The notes: generated by a model from the letters alone, not told the origin. A stretch of 5,966 bases of DNA from Hydrogenothermaceae bacterium (GCA_026985705.1 JALSPY010000303.1:1-5966), one strand, 5' to 3'. Shown: positions 1 to 5,966, counted from the stretch's first letter. Made by a program: numbers and translations.

Positions 1-1
1 A

Positions 2-559
2 GTTTTAGATAAAATAGAAGATGCTATACCTTCCTTCTATCAGAATGTTGAGGATAATATAGTTTTAATTGGAGAAGTTGATAAAGAGCCGACTGTAAAT
101 GGAAGTGAGTTTTTAAAGGAAGTTTACAACATTGTCTCCGGAGATATTCCACCTATAAATTTAGAGGTAGAAAAAAGATTAATGAGTTTCATTTTAGAAA
201 ATAGAGATAAAATTAATTCTGCCCATGACGTTTCAGATGGAGGTTTAATAACAGCCATATTAGAGAAGGCCTTTGCAGATGAAAAGACATTTGGTTTAGA
301 TATAAGTATAGATACTAACTATAGAGAAGATTTTGAGTTATTTGATGAAATGAGAAGTTTAGTTGTAATATCTGTAAGCGATGAAAACCTAGATTTTCTA
401 AGGGAGAAGGCAAAGGAGAAAAATTTAGGTTTTAAAGTAATAGGAAAAGTTGCAAATCACAATAAACTTAAATTAAAAGTTGGGGATGAATATATTGAAA
501 ATGATATTTCTGAATTGAGAGATTTATGGGAAAATAGCTTAAATAAACTGTTAGATTAA
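2..559 (+). CDS. purL: Phosphoribosylformylglycinamidine synthase subunit PurL, C-terminal part (5' end outside window)
   Basis: PurL is the ATP-dependent synthetase subunit that converts FGAR and ammonia (delivered by PurQ) to FGAM, the fourth step of cytoplasmic purine synthesis. The frame is open from base 2 to the TAA at 557-559, giving 185 residues without a start; the Met at 182 is internal, because recognisable family sequence lies before it. Visible marks are IGEV and NGSEFLKEVY (residues 22-42, matching the family's GGSEYL region), the EKRL stretch at 57-60, and SAHDVSDGGL (73-82), the most diagnostic PurL C-terminal motif. FDEMRSLVVISV (114-125) occupies the place of the usual FxESxxRxxVxV strand. 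This is the last AIRS-like C domain; a full small-type PurL is about 730-750 residues, so roughly three quarters is missing to the left. The 3' end overlaps the convergent modC gene by 9 bp. Identity is secure; subunit type (small PurL rather than large fused PurL) is inferred from the sequence ending soon after this domain. Confidence 0.95.
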   Translation, partial: VLDKIEDAIPSFYQNVEDNIVLIGEVDKEPTVNGSEFLKEVYNIVSGDIPPINLEVEKRLMSFILENRDKINSAHDVSDGGLITAILEKAFADEKTFGLDISIDTNYREDFELFDEMRSLVVISVSDENLDFLREKAKEKNLGFKVIGKVANHNKLKLKVGDEYIENDISELRDLWENSLNKLLD

Positions 560-1345
560 ATCTATAGTTAATCTCTTTCCCTTTTTTAATTTTTCTAAAT
601 TATTCTTATTTATCTCTAATGTAATTAGAACTTTTTCATTATCTTCTTTTAATTTAACTAATTTACCCTTTACTTCTTTCTTTAATTCTTCAGGTTTAAC
701 AGGTTTACCATTTATTTTTCCATCTTCCATAATAAAAACCTTATCAGATAGATATATAATTTCATCTACATTATGACTTACTAAAATAGTAGTTAGGTTA
801 AACTCTTTATGAATATTCTTTAACTCAATTTGTAATTTTTCTCTAGTTTTAAAATCTAAAGATGAGAGAGGCTCATCTAGAAGTAAAATTTCTGGTTTTC
901 TAGCTAATGCTCTAGCTAAAGCCACCCTTTGCTTTTGTCCACCAGAAAGTTTATTAGGTTTATGTTTTCTAACATCGTTTAATTCTGTTAATTCCAAAAG
1001 TTTATCCAAAAAATTTTTGTCCTTTTTATCCATAGCAAAAAGGATATTTTTCTCTACTGTCATGTTTGGAAAAAGTGCAAAATCTTGGAAAACGAAGCCT
1101 ATATTTCTTTTTTGTGGTGGTAGATTTATTTTTAATCTTGAGTTAAACCATCTTTCATTGTTAACTTTTATATAACCGTAATCTGCATTAGTTAGACCTG
1201 CGATAATCCTTAGTAAAGTTGTCTTCCCTTCTCCAGATTTACCAAATATTGAAACTATCTCACCTTTTTTTACTCTTAATCTTACATCTATTAATTTTTT
1301 CTTATTTGTAAGGTATATATATTTTTTTATCCAGAGTTTTATCAA
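551..1345 (-). CDS. modC: ABC transporter ATP-binding protein, ModC-like (molybdate/tungstate import)
   Basis: This is the cytoplasmic ATPase that powers an ABC importer, most likely for molybdate or a related oxyanion. All ABC signatures are present over 264 residues: Walker A GKSGEGKT (35-42), Q-loop VFQDFALFPNMTV (Gln87), signature LSGGQ (133-137), Walker B ILLLDE (153-158), D-loop SSLD (161-164) and switch His191. The stretch around PPQKRNIGFVFQDFALFP (77-93) is the feature that points to ModC rather than a generic ABC protein. The C-terminus (about 225-264) is short; typical ModC is about 350 residues with a full TOBE/molybdate-binding domain, so only a reduced version can be present. 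The start is a TTG at 1345-1343, chosen because no ATG or GTG lies upstream and because the N-terminus then has the family's usual lead before Walker A. It lies 45 bp downstream of leuB in the same frame. No modA or modB is visible here, so the substrate is inferred. Confidence 0.8.
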   Translation of the reverse strand: MIKLWIKKYIYLTNKKKLIDVRLRVKKGEIVSIFGKSGEGKTTLLRIIAGLTNADYGYIKVNNERWFNSRLKINLPPQKRNIGFVFQDFALFPNMTVEKNILFAMDKKDKNFLDKLLELTELNDVRKHKPNKLSGGQKQRVALARALARKPEILLLDEPLSSLDFKTREKLQIELKNIHKEFNLTTILVSHNVDEIIYLSDKVFIMEDGKINGKPVKPEELKKEVKGKLVKLKEDNEKVLITLEINKNNLEKLKKGKRLTIDLI

Positions 1346-1367
1346 AAAAGCCCCCCCAAAGGGGAAA
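1344..1367 (-). terminator. Possible terminator/attenuator hairpin between leuB and modC
   Basis: Read on the minus strand, CCCC (1364-1361), a TTT loop, then GGGG (1357-1354) form a perfect 4-bp GC stem. It may extend by three G-U pairs, using TTT at 1367-1365 against GGG at 1353-1351. This is followed by C and a run of six T (1349-1344). A GC stem followed by a T run just after the leuB stop is what an intrinsic terminator looks like. The stem is short, and its G7 arm lies just before the modC TTG start, so the same bases may also serve as a G-rich ribosome binding site. It could therefore end part of the leuB transcript while still permitting modC expression. No folding energy was calculated. 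Confidence 0.45.
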
Positions 1368-1390
1368 TGAAGAGAAATAGGTAAATACCC

Positions 1391-2464
1391 TTAAAGAGCT
1401 TGAATTATTGCTTCTGTCATCTCTTTAGTGTTAACTTTTTTAGCTCCCGGAGACCAAATATCAGCAGTTCTATAACCTTCATCTAAAACTTTATCAATTG
1501 CATTTTCTATATTTCTAGCTGCTTCAGGAAGTTTACAGCTTAAATCTAACATCATAGCGGCAGATAAAATCATAGCTATAGGATTAGCTATACCTTTTCC
1601 AGCAATATCAGGTGCTGAGCCGTGAACTGGTTCATATAATGCATACTTTTCACCTATTGAAGCAGAAGGCAACATTCCTAGGCTACCAGTTAAAGCTCCT
1701 GCCTCATCTGACAAAATATCTCCAAATATATTTCCTGTAACTATAACATCAAAATCTCTCGGTCTTCTAACCAACTGCATAGCACAGTTATCAACATACA
1801 TATGTTCTAACTCTACATCTTCATAGTCTTTATGGACATCATTAACAACTTCTCTCCATAATGCACTTACCTCAAGGACATTAGCCTTATCAACACTTGT
1901 TAATTTCTTTCTTCTTCCCCTTGCAACTTCAAAAGCTAACTTTGCAATTCTTCTAATCTCACTTTCAGAGTATACCATAGTGTTAAATCCTACTTTTTCA
2001 CCGTCCCTAGTCTCTATACCTCTTGGCTCTCCAAAGTATATTCCACCTGTAAGCTCCCTTATTACAATTAAATCAACACCTTTAATTAAACTTTCCTTTA
2101 AAGGAGAAGAGCTTAAAAGTGCATTGTAAGCTTTACCCGGTCTTAAGTTAGCAAACAGTCCTAACTCCTTTCTTATTTGTAATAATCCTTTTTCCGGTCT
2201 TTTATCAGTTGGTAGATTGTCCCATTTCTCACCACCAACAGCTGCTAATAAAACTGCATCACTTTCCTTACATATTTTTACAGTTTCTTCTGGTAAAGGC
2301 TCTCCAGTTTTGTCAATAGCTATTCCACCTATTAATCCCTCTTTAAACTCAAACCTAATAGAATATTTTTTTTCTATAACCTTTAATACCTCTATAGCCG
2401 CTTCCATAATTTCAGGACCTATTCCATCTCCCGGTAGAATAGCAATTTTACAAACCTTAGACAT
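1391..2464 (-). CDS. leuB: 3-isopropylmalate dehydrogenase
   Basis: LeuB oxidises and decarboxylates (2R,3S)-3-isopropylmalate to 2-oxoisocaproate with NAD+, the third step of leucine synthesis, in the cytoplasm. The 357 residues match the usual length of a bacterial LeuB. Visible features are the N-terminal ILPGDGIGPE (9-18), substrate-binding arginines in LLQIRKELGLFANLRP (Arg98, Arg108) and IRE (Arg136), catalytic Tyr143 in GGIYFG and Lys193 in SVDKANVL, and the metal-binding Asp225, Asp249 and Asp253 in the VDN and NIFGDILSDEAG segments. The dinucleotide site is HGSAPDIAGKGIANP (281-295), with Asp286 in the position typical of NAD rather than NADP use. The LLQIRKELGLFANLRP segment separates it from isocitrate and homoisocitrate dehydrogenases. 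The ATG at 2464-2462 is supported by a GGAGG site 9 bases upstream. leuC, leuD and leuA are not in the window. modC follows after 45 bp and may be partly cotranscribed. Confidence 0.97.
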   Translation of the reverse strand: MSKVCKIAILPGDGIGPEIMEAAIEVLKVIEKKYSIRFEFKEGLIGGIAIDKTGEPLPEETVKICKESDAVLLAAVGGEKWDNLPTDKRPEKGLLQIRKELGLFANLRPGKAYNALLSSSPLKESLIKGVDLIVIRELTGGIYFGEPRGIETRDGEKVGFNTMVYSESEIRRIAKLAFEVARGRRKKLTSVDKANVLEVSALWREVVNDVHKDYEDVELEHMYVDNCAMQLVRRPRDFDVIVTGNIFGDILSDEAGALTGSLGMLPSASIGEKYALYEPVHGSAPDIAGKGIANPIAMILSAAMMLDLSCKLPEAARNIENAIDKVLDEGYRTADIWSPGAKKVNTKEMTEAIIQAL

Positions 2465-2473
2465 TCTATAATT

Positions 2474-2478
2474 CCTCC
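2474..2478 (-). promoter_or_regulatory. Ribosome binding site of leuB
   Basis: GGAGG on the minus strand, with 9 bases between it and the leuB ATG. It is the strongest Shine-Dalgarno sequence in the window and fixes the leuB start. Confidence 0.85.
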
Positions 2479-2511
2479 AAATATTACTTCTAAATATTTT
2501 CTAATTAAGAA

Positions 2512-2517
2512 ATTATA
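2512..2517 (-). promoter_or_regulatory. Possible -10 box for leuB
   Basis: A perfect TATAAT read on the minus strand, ending 47 bases before the leuB ATG, which would give a 5' leader of roughly 40 bases. No convincing TTGACA-like -35 box is found at 16-18 bases upstream (about 2534-2541). The surroundings are very AT-rich, so a chance match is quite possible. No leader peptide or attenuator structure is seen in the short leader. Confidence 0.35.
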
Positions 2518-2590
2518 AAATAAATTTCATATAGATTTGTATTCATAAATGTTTAAGGTATTCAGTCTATTAGGTGATGTAAAATAATAG

Positions 2591-2985
2591 ATATTAAAGA
2601 AGGCTAAAAGAGAAACAAAAATTCCGAAGAATAGAGTTTATAGACACGATATAAGATGTCTAAAGTGTTGTGGTTCTAATTGGATTTGTAAAAATAGTTA
2701 TCAAACAAATGGCAAATAAAAATATAGATGTAATGATTTCAATAGATAATTTACTGAAAATCTAGAAAAAGTATACTTAACAGTAAAAGAGAAAAAAGAA
2801 ATAACCTAAATGTTTGCAGAATACATACCATAAAACTAGGAGAAGAGATGTTAAAGGATGAAAAAGTAGGAACTGTAAGTTTAGATGAGGTTTACACTTC
2901 AAATTAAAGATTTAGGGGCATATAAAAATGTAAGGAAAGAAAACATTTATCTTTAATTCTTATTTATTGAGAGTTAATATGAATA
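2591..2985 (+). pseudogene. Decayed zinc-ribbon (IS1-like) transposase gene, transposable element remnant
   Basis: No intact gene lies between leuB and mutS2, but broken coding sequence is readable. In one frame (codons beginning 2591, 2594 and so on) the translation contains RCLKCCGSNWICKNSYQTNG from 2654. It continues after a TAA at 2717 as KYRCNDFNR, then after a TAA at 2747 as FTENLEKVYLTVKEKKEI. This matches the general pattern CPxCGSxxxxKNGxxxxGKQRYRCxxCxRxFT at the N-terminus of IS1-type and related transposases. Both stops sit where Gln (CAA) is expected, and the last zinc cysteine is Phe (TTC at 2738). After about 2829 the reading moves to another frame, giving IKLGEEMLKDEKVGTVSLDE then VYTSN (2830-2904), with an acidic DE pair as in IS1 catalytic domains. 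It then appears to move back for GAYKNVRKENIYL (2915-2953). At least two frameshifts and several stops make it non-functional. A complete element is usually about 700-800 bp, so this is also deleted. Family assignment is tentative; its status as a pseudogene is well supported. Confidence 0.65.
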
Positions 2986-3005
2986 CTACATAGAAAACTG
3001 AATAC

Positions 3006-3029
3006 TCTAAAATATAATCTAAAATATTA
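3006..3029. repeat. Two-copy 12-bp tandem repeat upstream of mutS2
   Basis: TCTAAAATATAA (3006-3017) is followed directly by TCTAAAATATTA (3018-3029), identical at 11 of 12 positions. The candidate mutS2 -10 box spans the junction. In DNA this AT-rich it may be slippage without function, or a simple pair of operator-like sites. Confidence 0.5.
3013..3018 (+). promoter_or_regulatory. Possible -10 box for mutS2-coaBC
   Basis: A perfect TATAAT 51 bases before the favoured mutS2 ATG at 3070, giving a leader of about 45 bases. The hexamer 17 bases upstream (2990-2995) does not resemble TTGACA; the closest -35-like string, TTGAGA at 2967-2972, is too far away. The call rests on position and the -10 match only. 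Confidence 0.35.
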
Positions 3030-3051
3030 ATAATTAATAAAAATTTTTTGA

Positions 3052-3057
3052 GAGGTG
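3052..3057 (+). promoter_or_regulatory. Ribosome binding site of mutS2 (decides the start)
   Basis: GAGGTG matches the GAGGTG part of the full Shine-Dalgarno complement. It lies 12 bases before the ATG at 3070, a somewhat long gap. It contains the alternative GTG start at 3055, which itself has no purine-rich site upstream (the preceding bases are an A5/T6 run), so the ATG is preferred. Confidence 0.55.
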
Positions 3058-3069
3058 TTTGATAGCTTA

Positions 3070-5397
3070 ATGAGGAATATTGATATAAAAAATTTAGAGT
3101 TTGATAAATTTTTAAAGCTGTTATCTGAATATACAGTAAATCAAAAAACTAAAGAGAAAATATTACAAATTAAACCTAAAAAGAGTGAAGAAGAAGTAAA
3201 GAAAGCTATTTCGGAAAGTCAGGCTTTTATAGATATTCTCCACAAAGAGGGTTATTTCCCACTTACAGAGTATCCTGATATAGAAAGCTCTTTAAAACTT
3301 TTAGCTATAGAGGAAAGTATTTTATCCCCTAAAGAATTATTAGATATAGCTACAGTTTTAAACATTTCAAGGAGTATAAAGAATTTTTTATCTAGGTATG
3401 TTAAAGAAAAAGAGGCTTTACAGAAATACTATAAAAATCTCTTCTCTTCTAGAGAAACAGAAAAAATTATAAAAGATAGTATAGACAGTTCTGGAATGAT
3501 AAAAGACAATGCAAGTAGAGATTTAAGTTCAATAAGAAAATCTATAAGAGAATATGAAGCTAAAATTCACTCTGTTTTGGAAAACCTTCTAAATTCCCCA
3601 AAATATCAGGATATTATTCAAGAAAAATTGATAACTGTTAGAAAAGATAGATATGTTATTCCTGTAAAACAGAATTTTTCTTCTAAAATTCAGGGGATAA
3701 TACATGACAGGTCTTCATCTGGGCAGACAATATATTTAGAGCCTGTAAATGTTATTGAGTTAAATAATAAACTTTCTGATTTAAAAATTAGAGAGCATAT
3801 AGAAATAAGGAAAATATTAAAATTCCTAACTGATTTAATTAGAAATAGATTATTTAGTTTAAAACAAAGTTTTGAAAGTATTATTCAGTTTGATTATCTG
3901 TACACGATAGGAAAGTTTGCTAAAGAGTATAACTGTGTATTTCCTGAAATATCTAAAAATATAGAGCTTATATCTGTAAAACATCCTATATTTTTATTAA
4001 AAAATAAAGAGTTTAAACCAATAGATATAAAAATTTCGGATAAGCAGAGAGGGTTGGTTTTAACAGGTTCTAACACTGGTGGTAAAACTGTTGCTTTAAA
4101 AACAACAGGTATAAATGCTTTACTCTTCCAATCTGGTATTCCAATTCCTACAGAAGAAGGTAGTAAATTACCTGTTTTTGATGGAATATATGCTGATATA
4201 GGTGATATGCAGAGCATAGAACAGAATTTATCTACATACTCGGCACATATAAAAAATATTAACGATATTCTAAAGAGTATAACTGATAGAAGTTTAGTAT
4301 TGTTAGATGAATTAATACCGGGAACTGACCCTGATGAAGGTTCTGCAATAGGAATAGGAATTCTTGAGAAGATAAAGGAAGTTAAGGCTTATGCAATAAT
4401 AACAACCCATTTTAAACAGATAAAGCTATTTGCCCTCTCAGATGATTATTTTACCGTTGCATCAGTTGGATTTGATAAAGAAAAATTGGTTCCTACATAC
4501 ACAATTCACTATAAATCTGTGGGGCAAAGTATGGCTTTCTATATAGCTGAAAAGTTAGGTTTTGATAAACATATTTTAGAGAAAGCTAAAAGATATCTTG
4601 ATAAATCTACAGTTGAGTTAAATAAAGCTATTGAAAAGTTAGAAGTATATAAAAGTGAGTATGAAAGGGAAAAGGAAATAGCTAAAAGATTAAGAAAGGA
4701 GCTTGAAGAAGAAAAGAAAAAGTATAAAAAGCTTACTGAAGAGTTAGAAAAATATAAAAAAGAAAAGTGGAAAGAAGCAGTTAAAGATATAGACAACTAT
4801 ATAAGACAGGTTAGAGAGGAAGGTTATAAAGTAATAGAAGAGTTAAAGCTTAAAGGAAAAGGTAAAAAGCTAGAGAAATTTTTAAATACTCAACGGGAAG
4901 AACTAGAAAAACTAGTAGATAAATTTGATAGCGAAGATTTAAATTATGAAATAAATATTGGTGATAAAGTTAGATTAAAGGGAAAAGGTAGTATTGGAGA
5001 GGTAATATCCATTAGGGAAGATAAAGCTAACGTTAGTTTTAAAGGTTTAAAGGTATGGGTAAAACTGAAAGATTTAGAAAAGGTAGAGGAAAAAATTGGT
5101 CTAAAGAAAGATAAAGATGTAAAAATAAGTATAAAGAGGGAAAGGGCTGAAAGAATTAAACCAGAGATAAATCTTATAGGAAAAACTAGAGAAGAAGCTA
5201 TAAATGAGTTAGCTAACTTTTTGGATAAGGCTATTCTAGAGGGATTTTCAACAGTTAGAATTATTCACGGGTATGGTTCTGGAGTTTTAAGAAAGGCAGT
5301 AAGGGAATATTTAGATAGACTTCCATATAAAGTTGAGTATGAAGATGCACCTTATAACGAAGGTGGTTTAGGAGCTACTATAGTCCATATTAAATAG
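3070..5397 (+). CDS. mutS2: MutS2 family protein (MutS-like ATPase with KOW and Smr domains)
   Basis: MutS2 is a dimeric MutS-like ATPase that lacks the mismatch-recognition domain; in different bacteria it has been linked to suppression of homologous recombination or to rescue of collided ribosomes. From the ATG at 3070 it has 775 residues, normal for the family. In order: N-terminal MutS2 core with RYVIPVK (194-200) and the HDRSSSGQT-YLEP region; Walker A GSNTGGKT (333-340); Walker B LVLLDE (Asp413, Glu414) followed by GTDPDEGSA; the TTHF switch His; a Lys/Glu-rich coiled coil (about 513-620); a KOW-like segment GDKVRLKGKGSIGEV (from about 631); and a C-terminal Smr domain (about 698-775) with HGYGSG (733-738) and EGG (764-766). 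The Smr LDLR motif is replaced by INLI (700-703). A GTG at 3055 could add five residues, but it lies within the GAGGTG that looks like the ribosome binding site, and homologues usually begin just before LEFDK. coaBC follows after 17 bp. Confidence 0.95.
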   Translation: MRNIDIKNLEFDKFLKLLSEYTVNQKTKEKILQIKPKKSEEEVKKAISESQAFIDILHKEGYFPLTEYPDIESSLKLLAIEESILSPKELLDIATVLNISRSIKNFLSRYVKEKEALQKYYKNLFSSRETEKIIKDSIDSSGMIKDNASRDLSSIRKSIREYEAKIHSVLENLLNSPKYQDIIQEKLITVRKDRYVIPVKQNFSSKIQGIIHDRSSSGQTIYLEPVNVIELNNKLSDLKIREHIEIRKILKFLTDLIRNRLFSLKQSFESIIQFDYLYTIGKFAKEYNCVFPEISKNIELISVKHPIFLLKNKEFKPIDIKISDKQRGLVLTGSNTGGKTVALKTTGINALLFQSGIPIPTEEGSKLPVFDGIYADIGDMQSIEQNLSTYSAHIKNINDILKSITDRSLVLLDELIPGTDPDEGSAIGIGILEKIKEVKAYAIITTHFKQIKLFALSDDYFTVASVGFDKEKLVPTYTIHYKSVGQSMAFYIAEKLGFDKHILEKAKRYLDKSTVELNKAIEKLEVYKSEYEREKEIAKRLRKELEEEKKKYKKLTEELEKYKKEKWKEAVKDIDNYIRQVREEGYKVIEELKLKGKGKKLEKFLNTQREELEKLVDKFDSEDLNYEINIGDKVRLKGKGSIGEVISIREDKANVSFKGLKVWVKLKDLEKVEEKIGLKKDKDVKISIKRERAERIKPEINLIGKTREEAINELANFLDKAILEGFSTVRIIHGYGSGVLRKAVREYLDRLPYKVEYEDAPYNEGGLGATIVHIK

Positions 5398-5399
5398 GT

Positions 5400-5404
5400 A
5401 GAGG
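5400..5404 (+). promoter_or_regulatory. Ribosome binding site of coaBC
   Basis: AGAGG lies within the 17-bp gap between the mutS2 TAG and the coaBC ATG, with 10 bases to the start codon. There is no room for a separate promoter or terminator in the gap, which supports cotranscription. Confidence 0.65.
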
Positions 5405-5414
5405 TTTGGTAATA

Positions 5415-5966
5415 ATGCTCTTTGAAGGAAAAAATATATTAGTTGGTATATCAGGCTCTATTGCGTCTTATAAAGGAGCTGAATTAGTTAGGGCAATTCA
5501 AAAGGAAGGGGGAAAAGTCAGAGTAATATTAACCCCTTCAGCTAAAGAGTTTATAGGTGAGCTTACATTTAAAGCTTTAACAGGTGAAGAGGTTTTATCA
5601 AATTGGAAAGATGGAAAAACAGGTTTAGAGCATATATTCTGGGCTAGATGGTCTGATGGATTTGTGATAGCTCCTGCCACTGCAACAACAATTGCAAAAA
5701 TAAGAAGTGGAATTGCAGATAACTTTTTAAGCTCTGTAGCACTTGCCTACGATAAACCTATAGTTATAGCCCCTGCTATGAATACTAAAATGTATTTAAA
5801 TAGAGCTACACAGGAAAACATAAAAAAATTAAAGGAGTGGGGACATATATTTGTTGAACCTTCTGAAGGCAAACTAGCATGTGATGAAGAAGGAATAGGA
5901 AAACTTGCAGATATTGATGATATCCTTGTCCAGTTAGCCTATGCTCTATATCCTAAACCTTTAAGG
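5415..5966 (+). CDS. coaBC: CoaBC, N-terminal phosphopantothenoylcysteine decarboxylase domain (3' end outside window)
   Basis: CoaBC (Dfp) catalyses two steps of coenzyme A synthesis in the cytoplasm: joining cysteine to 4'-phosphopantothenate (CoaB) and FMN-dependent decarboxylation to 4'-phosphopantetheine (CoaC). The 184 visible codons cover the CoaC half. They show the flavodoxin-like N-terminus NILVGISGSIASYKGAELVR (7-26), TPSAKEF (40-46), the active-site His73 in GLEHIFWARW, the APATATTIAK flavin region (86-95), the PAMN motif (120-123, Asn123) and the redox Cys156 in KLACDEEGIGKLAD. His73, Asn123 and Cys156 match E. coli His75, Asn125 and Cys158 with a constant offset of two, so the domain is intact. 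The usual ACG is ACD here. The frame is still open at the right edge, where the linker PKPLR leads towards the CoaB synthetase domain expected beyond. A separate CoaC without CoaB cannot be excluded from this window. It follows mutS2 by 17 bp with its own ribosome binding site. Confidence 0.93.
   Translation, partial: MLFEGKNILVGISGSIASYKGAELVRAIQKEGGKVRVILTPSAKEFIGELTFKALTGEEVLSNWKDGKTGLEHIFWARWSDGFVIAPATATTIAKIRSGIADNFLSSVALAYDKPIVIAPAMNTKMYLNRATQENIKKLKEWGHIFVEPSEGKLACDEEGIGKLADIDDILVQLAYALYPKPLR

Larger units (their letters stand above)
2465..3054. other. Long intergenic region between divergent leuB and mutS2
   Basis: This 590-bp stretch has no intact coding sequence. From left to right it holds the leuB leader with its candidate -10 box (2465-2517), AT-rich DNA with nothing recognised (2518-2572), GGTGATGT at 2573-2580 that resembles the outer end of IS1-type elements, the transposase fossil (about 2591-2985), and the mutS2 upstream region with a TATAAT box inside a 12-bp tandem repeat. 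I see no tRNA, riboswitch or CRISPR repeat in it. Confidence 0.7.

Noticed and set aside
182..184. ATG at 182 as the start of a separate 125-residue gene
   Set aside because: The frame is open back to base 2 and the earlier residues (IGEV, NGSEFLKEV, EKRL) are PurL sequence, so this Met is internal.
1346..1390. leuB-modC fusion or frameshifted upstream extension of modC
   Set aside because: modC is in the same frame as the leuB stop and only 15 codons separate them; both proteins are complete at this junction, so no broken gene is needed.
2217..2471. Plus-strand open frame of 84 codons
   Set aside because: It lies entirely antisense to the 5' part of leuB, has no recognisable domain and is explained by the leuB codon pattern.
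2950..3054. Right inverted repeat of the transposable element remnant
   Set aside because: No sequence resembling the reverse complement of GGTGATGTAAAATAATAG could be found before mutS2, so no element boundary or target duplication is claimed.
3055..3069. GTG start for mutS2 five codons upstream of the ATG
   Set aside because: The GTG is inside the GAGGTG that looks like the ribosome binding site and has no such site of its own; homologues usually begin near the ATG.
3894..4217. Minus-strand open frame of 107 codons inside mutS2
   Set aside because: It is antisense to the conserved Walker A region and has no family resemblance; a shadow of mutS2.
4539..4796. Minus-strand Ser/Phe/Leu-rich open frame resembling a membrane protein
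   Set aside because: It is the antisense of the Lys/Glu coiled coil of mutS2; AAA/GAA codons read backwards give Phe and Ser, so the hydrophobicity is an artefact.
5498..5680. Minus-strand open frame of 60 codons inside coaBC
   Set aside because: It is antisense to the conserved CoaC active-site region and has no independent support.

Overview
The window reads as ordinary chromosomal housekeeping DNA from a very AT-rich bacterium. The proteins are rich in Lys, Glu and Ile, Leu is mostly written TTA and Arg mostly AGA. This style suits a thermophile such as the Aquificales (Sulfurihydrogenibium/Persephonella type). That placement is an impression from composition and gene type, not a demonstrated assignment. 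Bacterial Shine-Dalgarno sites (GGAGG, GAGG) are present.

Layout from left to right. The 3' end of purL (+, 2-559, cut by the left edge) runs head-on into an ABC transporter ATPase gene of the ModC type (-, 551-1345), and the two genes overlap by 9 bp at their 3' ends. Upstream of modC on the same strand, after 45 bp, is leuB (-, 1391-2464). That 45-bp gap holds a C/G-run hairpin with a T tail that resembles a terminator and sits directly on the putative TTG start of modC. Between leuB and the next gene lies about 590 bp with no intact gene. It contains two TATAAT-like boxes facing outward and, between them, the decayed remains of a zinc-ribbon (IS1-like) transposase gene with in-frame stops and frameshifts. 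To the right, mutS2 (+, complete) is followed after 17 bp by coaBC (+, cut by the right edge), probably as one transcript.

The genes do not form one pathway. purL is purine synthesis, leuB is leucine synthesis, modC is oxyanion (probably molybdate or tungstate) uptake, mutS2 is recombination control or ribosome rescue, and coaBC is coenzyme A synthesis. Such mixing of unrelated functions in short operons is typical of small thermophile genomes. I found no convincing new system. The points most worth a second look are the transposase fossil, the dual-purpose G7 leader before modC, and a MutS2 whose Smr domain lacks the usual LDLR motif.
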